A stretch of DNA of 56,556 nucleotides from Gammaproteobacteria bacterium (GTDB taxonomy: Bacteria; Pseudomonadota; Gammaproteobacteria; Steroidobacterales; GCA-2729495), in assembly GCA_020851975.1 (NCBI GenBank), contig JADZBS010000112.1, positions 1-56,556 of the forward strand. Direction: 5' to 3'. The notes under the pieces are model-generated. The model saw only the letters and a list, made by a program, of their open reading frames with translations, made no database searches and was not told the origin of the DNA. A program made the translations under genes and the position numbers. Positions 23,784-31,884 of the stretch are shown here, one piece after another. Every line of letters starts with the position of its first letter. The stretch's first letter is position 1.

Positions 23784-23897
23784 CGTCGTTCTCTCCGGCG
23801 TCGGGGCGTTCTGCGGCCCCGTTGCCGCCCAATCTGCCACATCCCGCGGGTCCGGAACCAGCGGGTGAGGACATAAGGCTTTTCCCCGCGGACGAAC

Positions 23898-25742
23898 TCA
23901 GTCGCCGGAGCGCCCGTCGGGGGCGGGCACGAGGGTTGCCGGATCGACATAGGCCTGCACGGCCACACCGAGCGTGCCTGGCCCCCCGTGGGCGCTCGCC
24001 GCCGGCCCGAGTTCGCTGACGTGGATGCCGGCGGCGTCGGGCACGGCCGCAGCCAGCGCGGCGGCAAGGGCTGTCGCTTCCTCCGGGCACCCGGCGTGGG
24101 CGACGGCAAAGCGGTAGCGGACCCCCGGCTCGAGCGCCCGCGTCGCCTGGCGCAGCAACGCGGCCACCGGGCTCGTGCCGCGCCGGAACACGCCGGCGAC
24201 ACCCACGCCACCGCCGATGCGCAGCACGGGCAGCACCGGCAGGAATTTCGCCAGCCAGATGGCGAGTCGCGGCAGGCGCCCGCCGCGCGTGGCGTAGTCG
24301 AGCGTGGCCACCGCCCCGTAGAGGCGGGTGGCGGCAATGGCTCGCTCCACCGCAGCCAGGATGCCGGCCACCGGCAGCCCGGCGCGCGCGCACTCGGCTG
24401 CGTACAGCGCCACCAGGCCCTGGCCGACGGACACGCTCTGGCTGTCGATCACGGTGATCCGCGCCGGGTCGCTGCTGCGGCGGGCGGCCATGCGCGAGGC
24501 CTGCAGCGTGCCGCTGACCCGCCCGAGCAGGCTCACCACGATCACGTGCTCGTAGTGGCTGGCGAGGAAGTCGTACACGCGGCGCAGGTCGCCCGGCGCC
24601 GGCTGCGAGGTTTTCGGGTGGTGGCCGCCGGTGGCGATCTCGCGCAGGAACTCCGCCGGCGTGAGGCCGACCTTGTCGAGGTAGGTGCGGTCGTCGAAGT
24701 GGATCCGCAACGGCACGGTGTGGATGTCGAACTCCTCGAACAGCGCCTCGGGCAGGTCGGCGCCGGTGTCCGTGACCACCACCGCGTGGCGCGTGGTGGC
24801 GCGGCGTGCAGCCGCCTGCAGCGTCATGTCATCGGCCTTCTGGCCGGTGACCGCGCCGTGCCGGGCAGCCAGCGCGAATACCGCCGCCGGCTCGTCCGCG
24901 TGGATGTGGATCTTCACCTTGTTGCGACTGCCGGCGAGCACCAGGCTGTTGCCGAGTTCCGCCAGTTCGTCGCGCAGCCGGCGCCGGTCGATGCTGCTGC
25001 CGCTGACGATGCACTCGGTGCAGTAGCGCCGGCCGCCGGCGTCGTGCTCGGCCTCGGGCGGCGCTGCCTCGGCGGCGAACACGGTTTCCCCGGTGGCGGC
25101 GGTGGCGGCTTCCGGTCGCTCCAGCGCGGCGTCGACCACCCCTTCGATCAGCAGCAGGAAGCCCCTGGCACCGGCATCCTCCACGCCGGCCTTGCGCATG
25201 GCGGGCAGGGTCTCGCGCGTGGTCGCCACCGCCTGGCGCGTCACGGCCGCGGCCGCCGGCAGGATGGCGCGCAGGTCGCGCACCCGCGTGCGGACCTGAT
25301 GGCTGAAACTCGCCGACACCGCGGTGATGGCGGTGAGGATCGTGCCTTCCTGCGGCTGATCGAGCGCGCCGCGCGCATAGCGGTCGGCGCTGGCGAAGGC
25401 ATGGGCGAGGTCGGCGGCGTTGATGCGCCGGCGCTCGCCGACGCCGTCGGCGAGGCCCTGCCGGAATTCCGCCATGATGGCGCCGGAGTTGCCGCGGGCC
25501 CCGTCCACGGCAGCATCGGCCGCCACCGCGAGGACCTCGCCGGCGCTGCGGCTGGCGAGACCCGCGAGTGCGTGGTCGACGGCACTCAGCGTCATTGACA
25601 GGTTCGTACCGGTATCACCATCTGGAACCGGGTAGACGTTGATGCGGTTGAGCAGTCCGGTGGCGGCCAGCACGCGGGCGATGCCGGCGCGCAGGGCGAA
25701 GCGCAGGTGCTGGCCGTCGATGCGCGTCAGGCGGGCGGGCAT
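23898..25742 (-). CDS. DAK2-DegV fusion protein (fatty-acid kinase-like)
   Basis: 614 residues joining two normally separate parts. Residues about 10-200 are a DhaL/DAK2 kinase domain with the ATP-Mg loop NVYPVPDGDTGTNLS and GARGNSGAIMAEF. A middle section includes YCTECIVSG and VKIHIHADEP, as in FakA. From about 330 comes a DegV domain (VVVTDTGADLPEALFEEF, KTSQPAPGDLRRVYDF, LLGRVSGTLQASRMA, VIDSQSVSVGQGLVALYAAE), which in FakB binds a fatty acid. In Firmicutes FakA and FakB act together to phosphorylate fatty acids; this protein could do both in one chain. It lies 22 bp after gspB. The substrate is inferred from family knowledge. Confidence 0.85.
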   Translation of the reverse strand: MPARLTRIDGQHLRFALRAGIARVLAATGLLNRINVYPVPDGDTGTNLSMTLSAVDHALAGLASRSAGEVLAVAADAAVDGARGNSGAIMAEFRQGLADGVGERRRINAADLAHAFASADRYARGALDQPQEGTILTAITAVSASFSHQVRTRVRDLRAILPAAAAVTRQAVATTRETLPAMRKAGVEDAGARGFLLLIEGVVDAALERPEAATAATGETVFAAEAAPPEAEHDAGGRRYCTECIVSGSSIDRRRLRDELAELGNSLVLAGSRNKVKIHIHADEPAAVFALAARHGAVTGQKADDMTLQAAARRATTRHAVVVTDTGADLPEALFEEFDIHTVPLRIHFDDRTYLDKVGLTPAEFLREIATGGHHPKTSQPAPGDLRRVYDFLASHYEHVIVVSLLGRVSGTLQASRMAARRSSDPARITVIDSQSVSVGQGLVALYAAECARAGLPVAGILAAVERAIAATRLYGAVATLDYATRGGRLPRLAIWLAKFLPVLPVLRIGGGVGVAGVFRRGTSPVAALLRQATRALEPGVRYRFAVAHAGCPEEATALAAALAAAVPDAAGIHVSELGPAASAHGGPGTLGVAVQAYVDPATLVPAPDGRSGD

Positions 25743-25764
25743 GCGCGGGGTCCGGGGGTGCGGC

Positions 25765-26430
25765 TCAGTCGCGCGGCAGCAGGAAGCGCTGGCCGTCCTG
25801 GCTGAGGATGGCGCCCTCGGGCGTGATCTCCTCCAGGCGTGGCCCTTCGGCCAGTTGCATGCCCTCGGTGTACTTGCGCATGTTGACGAACACGAAGCGC
25901 CCGGCCGGATCCCCGGCCCAGACGTGGATGTCCAGGTGCAGCGGCGAGCCGGCGAGCGCGCCGCTGGCGGCGAGTTGTTCGGCCGTCGGCAGGCCCTCGC
26001 GGATGGCACCCGCCGGTGTCGCCCCGGCATCCCCGGCGGGCGTAGCCGGTGGCTCGAGCGTTTCGGTGTAGGGCCCGGTCTCGACGGCTGGCAGGTCGGC
26101 GATGGCGGCCAGATCGGCCGGATCGGTGGCGGGCGCTTCGGCCCCGGCGGCCTCGGCGAGCGAGCGGCCGACGGGTGCCGGTGCGGCGGCTGGCGCGGCT
26201 GCGGCGGCTGGTGCCGCGGCCTGACCCGCATCAGGCGGCGGCGCCGGATCGCGTGACCAGAAATAAAACGCCACCAGCGCCAGGTTCGCGCCGAGCACGA
26301 TCACCAGCAGCGGCAGCCAGGGTCCGCGCCGGCGCACGGGCGGCCGATAGCCGGCATCGACCAGACCGGGGCCGGCCTGCCGCTGGCGCTCGGTCTCGCT
26401 CTTGCGCAGGGCATCGAGGATGAACGACAC
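25765..26430 (-). CDS. gspB: type II secretion assembly protein GspB
   Basis: 221 residues from GTG 26430. The start MSFILDALRKSETERQR is the standard GspB/ExeB beginning. One transmembrane helix (LPLLVIVLGANLALVAFYFW, about 40-59), a long Ala/Pro linker, and the GspB C-terminal domain (FVNMRKYTEGMQLAEGPRLE, ending GQRFLLPRD) complete it. With ExeA it places the GspD secretin in the outer membrane. It lies 11 bp after exeA. No other gsp gene is in the window. Confidence 0.9.
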   Translation of the reverse strand: MSFILDALRKSETERQRQAGPGLVDAGYRPPVRRRGPWLPLLVIVLGANLALVAFYFWSRDPAPPPDAGQAAAPAAAAAPAAAPAPVGRSLAEAAGAEAPATDPADLAAIADLPAVETGPYTETLEPPATPAGDAGATPAGAIREGLPTAEQLAASGALAGSPLHLDIHVWAGDPAGRFVFVNMRKYTEGMQLAEGPRLEEITPEGAILSQDGQRFLLPRD

Positions 26431-26441
26431 GGCTGCGACCC

Positions 26442-28052
26442 TCAGTCGGCGCTCGCCAGGCGCGGTGTGCCGGCGCTGCCGAGGTCGGCGATGATGGCGA
26501 CCTGCGTCTGGTGGCTGACGAGGCCATCGGCGGTGAGATGGCGGTCCCGCTGGTACTGGCGCACGCGCTCCTCGAGTGGCGCGTCGTAGAGATCGGAGTC
26601 GGCTGGTGCGATGGGTTCGCCCTGGATGGTGGCGAGGCTCGTGCGCAGCCAGAGCACGTCGCGGTCGCGCATGCCCGGCACCAGCGCCTTGACGTCGGCG
26701 GTCTGCGGGCGCCACAGCAGCAGGTACTCGCCCTGCCAGTGGTCGGCAATGTCGGCGGCTGCCACGCGGTGTTCGCCGCCGGCGAGGGCGAGGCGACCGA
26801 CACCGCCGGCGAGCCCGGCGAGCAGCGCCTGGTGCTCGACGCCGCGGCGGCTGCGCAGCGTCAGGATCACGGGCGTGTTCAGCGTCTGGACCTCCTCGAG
26901 CGTGCCGCGCTGGAACAGGCAACGCAGGCCCTTCGGTTCCGCCTGCTGGCAGGCCCCTCCCGCACCGGCCGCGTAGCTTTCGCCCCACAGGGCGAACAGC
27001 GCCGTGAAAGCCGCATCGGCGTCGGCGGCATCGGGCAGCGCATCGAGGAGCGCGCCCAGTGAGTCCAGCTGCTGCGAGCGGTCGATGGCGCCGGCCGCCG
27101 GCTCCGCGGCGGCCGGTTGCGGCGGCTCCGGCGCCGGGCCGGCCGGCCACAGGACCCACGTCCCGACCGCCAGCAGCACGGCGAGGCCTGCCGGCAGTGC
27201 TGCGAGCCGCAGCCAGCGTTGCCACGGGGCGCGGGCGGCGGCGGGCTCGTCGTACACCTCGGCGGCGGCACGGCGCACGATCACCGCCGTCACCTGGCTC
27301 GACTCGGCCGTGAAGGCACCGAGCAGCGCGCGGTCGGCGATGACGTTGATCATGCGCGGGATGCCGCGGGCCAGCCGGTAGATCTCCCGGCGCGAGCCGT
27401 CGGCGAAGATGCGACCGACGCCGCCTGCCACCTTGACGCGATGGTCGATGTAGGCCTCGGCCTCGTCGCGCGACAGGGGCTCCAGGTGATAGCGCCCGGT
27501 GATGCGCTGCGCGAGCTGGCGCATGTCGGTGCGCGAGAGCAGTTCGCGCAGCTCCGGCTGGCCGATGAGGATGATCTGCAGGAGCTTCTGCTTCGTGGTC
27601 TCGAGGTTGGTGAGCAGGCGCACCTGTTCGAGCACGTCGGGGCGCAGGTTCTGGGCCTCGTCCACGATCAGTACCGTGCGCCGCCCGCGGCTGTGGTTTT
27701 CGAGCAGGAAGCGGTTCAGCGCGTCGGTCAGGGCCTTGATGCTGCCGCGGGCCTCGGGCAGCGCCACGCCGAGTTCCTCGCAGATGGCGCACAGGAATTC
27801 CACCCGCGAGATCTGCGGGTTGAGGATCAGCGCCACGTCGGCCGTGTCGGGCAGCTGCTGCAGGAGGCTGCGCACGAGGGTGGTCTTGCCGGTGCCCACC
27901 TCGCCAGTGAGCTGGATGAAACCACCGGCCTCCTTCACGCCGTAGAGCAGGTGTGCCAGCGCCTCCGCATGGCGCTCGCTCATGAAGAGGTAGCGCGGGT
28001 CGGGCGTGATCGAGAACGGCTTCTCGTGCAGTCCGAAAAAGCTGGTGTACAT
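26442..28052 (-). CDS. exeA: secretin-assembly ATPase ExeA/GspA
   Basis: 536 residues. The AAA ATPase part begins MYTSFFGLHEKPFSITPDPR and has Walker A TGEVGTGKTTLV and Walker B TVLIVDEAQNL, plus GQPELRELLSR. A transmembrane segment (LAALPAGLAVLLAVGTWVLW, around residue 285) divides it from a periplasmic region ending in a peptidoglycan-binding domain (RVRQYQRDRHLTADGLVSHQ). ExeA remodels peptidoglycan for secretin insertion with GspB. TAAGAT lies 11 nt before the ATG, giving a leader of only a few bases. Confidence 0.93.
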   Translation of the reverse strand: MYTSFFGLHEKPFSITPDPRYLFMSERHAEALAHLLYGVKEAGGFIQLTGEVGTGKTTLVRSLLQQLPDTADVALILNPQISRVEFLCAICEELGVALPEARGSIKALTDALNRFLLENHSRGRRTVLIVDEAQNLRPDVLEQVRLLTNLETTKQKLLQIILIGQPELRELLSRTDMRQLAQRITGRYHLEPLSRDEAEAYIDHRVKVAGGVGRIFADGSRREIYRLARGIPRMINVIADRALLGAFTAESSQVTAVIVRRAAAEVYDEPAAARAPWQRWLRLAALPAGLAVLLAVGTWVLWPAGPAPEPPQPAAAEPAAGAIDRSQQLDSLGALLDALPDAADADAAFTALFALWGESYAAGAGGACQQAEPKGLRCLFQRGTLEEVQTLNTPVILTLRSRRGVEHQALLAGLAGGVGRLALAGGEHRVAAADIADHWQGEYLLLWRPQTADVKALVPGMRDRDVLWLRTSLATIQGEPIAPADSDLYDAPLEERVRQYQRDRHLTADGLVSHQTQVAIIADLGSAGTPRLASAD

Positions 28053-28097
28053 AGGCTGCGGCTATCTTACCGGGTTGCCGCCCGCCCGGTGCCGCCC

Positions 28098-28976
28098 CTA
28101 GCGGCTGCGCTGCACGGTGTAGCGGGCCATCCAGCGCAGCCCTTCGGCGGCCTCGCCGAGATCATCGAGGCAGGCGAGCGCGCTGTCGAGGAGCTGGTCG
28201 GCGCGGGCGGTGGCGCGTTCCAGGCCGAACAGCGCGGGGTAGGTGGCCTTCTCCTTGAGGGCATCCGAGCCGTGGGCCCGGTCCGTCGCGGTGTAGTCGA
28301 GGATGTCGTCGCGGATCTGGTAGGCGATCCCGATCGCATCGGCGAAGACCTCGAGCCGGTGCAGCCGCTCGAGCGCGACCTGCGGGGCGCAGTGCGCAGC
28401 CGCCAGCACGCTCGCGCGCAGCAGCCGGCCGGTCTTGAGGCGGAACATGTGCTCGAGTTCCGCGGGATCGAGCCGCTGGTGCTCGGCGGCGAGGTCGAGC
28501 GCCTGGCCGCCGGCGATGCCGTTCGGCCCGCAGGCCGCGGCGAGCAGTGCCACGAGCTGCAGCTGCGCGGCGGGCTCGCCCGCCAGCGCCGGCGAGCTGG
28601 CCAGCACCTCGAAGGCGAGCGGCTGCAGGGCGTCGGCAGCGAGGATCGCGGTGGCTTCGTCGAAGGCGCGGTGCGTGGCGGGCCGGCCGCGACGCAGGTC
28701 GTCGTCGTCCATCGCCGGCAGGTCGTCGTGGATCAGGGAGAAGGCATGCATGAACTCGATGGCGATCGCCGGTGCGTCGAGACGCTCTGTCGCCACGCCG
28801 AGCGCCTCGCCCGTTGCGTAGACGAGCAGCGGGCGCAGGCGCTTGCCGCCGCCGAGCACGGCGTAGCGCATCGCCGCGTGCAGTCGCCGGGGCGGCTGCG
28901 TCGCTTCCGGCAGGGCGGCTTCGAGCGCGCGCTCGGTGCGCTCGCGATAGGCGGCGATGCGATCGGAGAACGACAA
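28098..28976 (-). CDS. ispA: short-chain polyprenyl (farnesyl) diphosphate synthase
   Basis: 292 residues. The first Asp-rich motif is DDLPAMDDDDLRRGRP, with two residues between the DD and MDD elements as in bacterial type II FPP synthases, and the second is DDILDY. GGGKRLRPLLVYA near 42-54 binds isopentenyl diphosphate. It builds C15 farnesyl diphosphate from IPP and DMAPP for quinones and cell-wall lipid. It is divergent from the mevalonate genes, 113 bp apart, which supply its substrate. Confidence 0.92.
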   Translation of the reverse strand: MSFSDRIAAYRERTERALEAALPEATQPPRRLHAAMRYAVLGGGKRLRPLLVYATGEALGVATERLDAPAIAIEFMHAFSLIHDDLPAMDDDDLRRGRPATHRAFDEATAILAADALQPLAFEVLASSPALAGEPAAQLQLVALLAAACGPNGIAGGQALDLAAEHQRLDPAELEHMFRLKTGRLLRASVLAAAHCAPQVALERLHRLEVFADAIGIAYQIRDDILDYTATDRAHGSDALKEKATYPALFGLERATARADQLLDSALACLDDLGEAAEGLRWMARYTVQRSR

Positions 28977-29089
28977 GCGCAGGTCCCGGTGCGTGGAGGC
29001 GACACAGGATAGTCCGGCCCGTGCCCGAACGGGAGGCCGCGACGGCTGCCGCGCGGGGTCCGATCGAGTCCATATAATCCGCTTCCATC

Positions 29090-30070
29090 ATGTCCGTCGC
29101 CGGCTCCGCCACCGCCATCGCCCATCCGAACATCGCCCTGGTGAAGTACTGGGGCAAGCGTGACGATGCCGCCAACCTGCCCGCCGTGGGCTCGCTGTCG
29201 ATCACCCTCGGTGCCCTGTGCACGCGCACCACGGTCCGGTTCGAACCGGGCCGGTGCCAGGACGAGATGCTGCTGGACGGTCGTGCGGACGAGGCCACGC
29301 GCGTGCGCGTCACCCGCTGTCTCGACTGGTTGCGGGCGCAGGCCGGGTCCAGCGCCGGCGCGCGGGTGGAGTCGACCAACGACTTCCCGACCGGCGCCGG
29401 GCTCGCGTCGTCGGCCTCGGGCTTTGCCGCCCTTGCCGTGGCCGGGGCGGCGGCGCTCGGGCTCGACCTGCCGGCCGCGGCGCTCGCCGAGGTGGCGCGC
29501 CTGGGGTCGGGTTCGGCGCCGCGTTCGCTTTTCGGCGGCTACGCCGTGCTGCGTAACCTCCCCGATGGCGGCGTCGGCTGTGAACCGCTCCTGGCCGCCG
29601 CCGACTGGCCGCTGCGCGTGATCGTCGCCGTGACCGGGGTGGCACCGAAGGATGTCGGTTCGCGCGATGGCATGACGCTCAGCCGCGACACCTCGCCCTA
29701 CTACGCGGCCTGGGTTGCCAGCCACGCCGCCGATCTCGAGGCGGCGCTCGGAGCGGTGCAACGGCGCGACTTCGCCGTCCTCGCCGACGTGGCCGAGGCG
29801 AGCTGCCTGAAGATGCATGCGGTCATGCTGAGCACGCGCCCGCCGCTCCTGTACTGGAGCGCGGCGACTGTCGCCGCCCTGCACGCCGTACGTGCCCTGC
29901 GCCGCGCCGGCCATGACGTGTTCTTCACCATCGACGCCGGTCCCCAGGTCAAGGCAGTCTGTGCCCCGCAGGCCGCCGCCGCGGTGGCGGCGGCACTGGC
30001 CGCGGTGCCCGGCGTGACGCGCGTCATCGACAGCGCGCTCGGCGCCGGCGCGCATCTCGTCGATGACTGA
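29090..30070 (+). CDS. mvaD: diphosphomevalonate decarboxylase
   Basis: 326 residues of the GHMP superfamily. HPNIALVKYWGKRDDAANLP at the start, FPTGAGLASSASGFAAL, RLGSGSAPRSLFGGYA and the catalytic aspartate in FTIDAGPQVKAV are diagnostic. It turns mevalonate diphosphate into isopentenyl diphosphate with ATP. The phosphomevalonate kinase gene overlaps it by 8 nt. Most Gammaproteobacteria use the MEP route; some, such as Coxiella and Legionella, use mevalonate. TATAAT at 29073-29078 ends 11 nt before the ATG, giving a very short leader. Confidence 0.92.
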   Translation: MSVAGSATAIAHPNIALVKYWGKRDDAANLPAVGSLSITLGALCTRTTVRFEPGRCQDEMLLDGRADEATRVRVTRCLDWLRAQAGSSAGARVESTNDFPTGAGLASSASGFAALAVAGAAALGLDLPAAALAEVARLGSGSAPRSLFGGYAVLRNLPDGGVGCEPLLAAADWPLRVIVAVTGVAPKDVGSRDGMTLSRDTSPYYAAWVASHAADLEAALGAVQRRDFAVLADVAEASCLKMHAVMLSTRPPLLYWSAATVAALHAVRALRRAGHDVFFTIDAGPQVKAVCAPQAAAAVAAALAAVPGVTRVIDSALGAGAHLVDD

Positions 30071-31109
30071 GGCCACCGCTCCCGGCAAGCTCGTGCTCTG
30101 CGGCGAGTACGCGGTGCTCGACGGCGGGCCCGGCATCGCCGTTGCCGTCGACGCCAGGGCCCGGGCGCGGGTCGAGGCGGCGGCGACCGGGCGGCTGACC
30201 GTGGCCGGCGGCGGTGCGTGGGACTTCGACGCCGGGCCGGACGGGATGCCTCGTTTCGCGCGACCGCCGCCACTCGGCCAGGGCCGCGTGCTCGAGGTCG
30301 TGTGGGCCACGCTCCGGGCAGCGGACCTGGCGCCGGCGCGGCCGCTGTCGGTCGACCTGGATACCGGCGCGTTTCGCTGGCGCTCCCCGCGAGGCGACGA
30401 GGTCAAGCTAGGGCTGGGCTCGAGCGCGGCAATTGTCACGACGCTGACGGCAGCCCTGCTGGCGCATGCGGGACACGCGGCTGGAACGGCACGCGTGCTC
30501 GAACTCGCCATGGCGGCGCACCGGCGTCTGCAGGCGGGAGAGGGCAGCGGCATCGACGTCGCCGCGGCCGTCCACGGCGGCGTGATCGCGCTCGTGCCGG
30601 GCAGCGGCGGTGCCATCGTGCACCGGCTCGCCTGGCCGGCCGGGTTGCACGCCCTGGCGGCCTGGTCCGGTGAGACGGCCTCGACGCCGGCACTGCTCGC
30701 ACGCGTGGCGGCATTCCGCCGGCGGGATCCGGTCGCCTGCCGGTCGGCGCTGGCCGAGGCTGCCGCGGCTGCGTGCGAGGTGCTCGCCCGCTGGGAAGCC
30801 GGCGACACGGCCGCGGTGCTGGCGGGGCTCGATCATTTCGGCCGCCGGTTGCAGGCTTTCGACGCGGCCGGTGCCATCGGCATCGACACGCCGGCGCACG
30901 CCCGCCTGGCCGCGCTGGCACAGGCTGCCGGAGCGCTCTACCGTACCTCGGGCGCCGGTGGCGGTGACTTCGGCCTCGCTCTGGCAGACGCACCCGCGCC
31001 GATCGCCCGGTTCGCCGCGAGCTGCGCCGTGCACGGCATCCTCACCCTCCCCGTCGGCCCCGCCGTACCCGGCCTCACCCCGCCCCCTCCGCGTAGTAGC
31101 ACCCCGTAG
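30063..31109 (+). CDS. phosphomevalonate kinase (GHMP kinase)
   Basis: 348 residues. APGKLVLCGEYAVLDGGPGI at the N-terminus, the GHMP phosphate loop KLGLGSSAAIV (about 115-125), and GEGSGIDVAAAVHGGVI fit bacterial phosphomevalonate kinase. The C-terminal SGAGGGDFGLAL matches the third GHMP motif. It makes mevalonate diphosphate for MvaD. The last residues (GLTPPPPRSSTP) are low in complexity, and the TAG stop lies inside a REP element, so the tail may have been changed by that insertion. Mevalonate kinase itself is not in the window. Confidence 0.85.
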   Translation: MTEATAPGKLVLCGEYAVLDGGPGIAVAVDARARARVEAAATGRLTVAGGGAWDFDAGPDGMPRFARPPPLGQGRVLEVVWATLRAADLAPARPLSVDLDTGAFRWRSPRGDEVKLGLGSSAAIVTTLTAALLAHAGHAAGTARVLELAMAAHRRLQAGEGSGIDVAAAVHGGVIALVPGSGGAIVHRLAWPAGLHALAAWSGETASTPALLARVAAFRRRDPVACRSALAEAAAAACEVLARWEAGDTAAVLAGLDHFGRRLQAFDAAGAIGIDTPAHARLAALAQAAGALYRTSGAGGGDFGLALADAPAPIARFAASCAVHGILTLPVGPAVPGLTPPPPRSSTP

Positions 31110-31125
31110 CGGCGCCAGCCGCGAC
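31106..31125. repeat. REP hairpin, copy 1
   Basis: GTAG head, then stem GCGGC/GCCGC around the loop GCCA, then GACC. This is the form of REP elements of Pseudomonas and Xanthomonadales. The TAG of the head is the stop codon of the kinase gene. Confidence 0.6.
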
Positions 31126-31154
31126 CGATCATGGCACCACGCTCAATCGCCGCC

Positions 31155-31245
31155 GGGTAGGAGCGCCGGGTAGGAGCGCCGGGTAGGAGCGCCGGGTAGG
31201 AGCGCCGGGTAGGAGCGACGGGTAGGAGCGACGGGTAGGAGCGAC
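31155..31245 (+). repeat. seven tandem 13-bp units of the REP head
   Basis: GGGTAGGAGCGCC occurs four times and then GGGTAGGAGCGAC three times, without gaps. The last unit is the left side of a second REP hairpin (stem GCGAC/GTCGC, loop GCCA, 31241-31254). Confidence 0.9.
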
Positions 31246-31253
31246 GCCAGTCG

Positions 31254-31309
31254 CGACCTCTTCCGCGCCCTCTTCCGCGACCTCTTCCGCGACCTCTTCC
31301 GCGACCTCT
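31254..31309 (+). repeat. tandem 12-bp units of the REP tail
   Basis: CGACCTCTTCCG at 31254, CGCCCTCTTCCG at 31266, CGACCTCTTCCG at 31278 and 31290, then a partial copy. It begins directly at the right side of the second REP hairpin. Confidence 0.85.
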
Positions 31310-31816
31310 CTTTCTCCCCCTCAACCCCCAAAACCGCGCACCCCATCCTCAAGCCCCGGCCTCGCTCCTGCCGATGTCACTGATGTGAGCAGGCCCACCT
31401 TTCCGCCACCGTCGCCACCCCGCGTGGATTTCCGTCTCCTCGCCCGCTGGTCGGCGCTCATCCTCTGCAGCACCTGCCTGCGCCGCGGCATTCGCCGGCC
31501 GGTGCCGCAGGTGATCTCGCCCCGGCACCGGCCACGCACGCGCTGCCGCGAATGCCGGGACGTCCCCACCAGTCGTGTCGGGCCCGGCGTGCGACGGCTG
31601 CGCCCGGGTCCACCGTAAAGCCGGCCGACAGCCGTTCCTGCGGTCGACGGTGGATTCCGGTCGCGGCCAGATCGCCCCCTCGCGGGCGCAACGCGCCTTA
31701 CGCGGCGATGCCGCGATTTCTGGTCACGCAACGCCCGAACGCAGGTGTCGAATTCCTTGACGAAATTGACCGTTTAGTAGCATGGCCGTACTGCCAAGTC
31801 CTTGTTCTTCCTGAAA

Positions 31817-31832
31817 TGGCATGGTGTTTGCA
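31817..31832 (+). promoter_or_regulatory. sigma-54 (RpoN) promoter of the PEP-CTERM gene
   Basis: TGGCATGGTGTTTGCA matches the RpoN consensus TGGCAYR-N4-TTGCW at every specified base, with GG and GC ten bases apart. The start of transcription would be near 31843, leaving a 42-nt leader before ATG 31885. PEP-CTERM genes of other species are known to depend on RpoN with PrsK/PrsR. Confidence 0.75.
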
Positions 31833-31884
31833 ATAACCAAGTCGTAGAACTATGCTGTGTGCAAACCCCAATAAAGGACGGATC

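Larger units (their letters stand above)
31110..31884. other. 775-bp gene-free region
   Basis: It holds a REP element with tandem expansions (31106-31309), then about 440 bp in which short reading frames on both strands are Arg/Pro-rich, low in complexity and without ribosome sites, so I call no gene. The last 70 bp carry the sigma-54 promoter and leader of the PEP-CTERM gene. TTGACGAAATTGACC near 31756-31770 is AT-rich but has no good partner -10. Confidence 0.6.

Noticed and set aside
27117-29012. Long plus-strand reading frame opposite exeA and ispA
   Set aside because: Antisense to two firmly identified genes and without domains.
31155-31309. Regular short repeats that could be taken for a CRISPR array
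   Set aside because: Units of 12-13 bp are directly adjacent with no spacers, and no cas gene is near; they derive from a REP element.
31143-31731. Minus-strand reading frames across the repeat region (Arg/Lys- and Pro-rich products)
   Set aside because: Their sequence is a translation of the tandem repeats or GC-rich non-coding DNA, with no ribosome site or recognisable domain.
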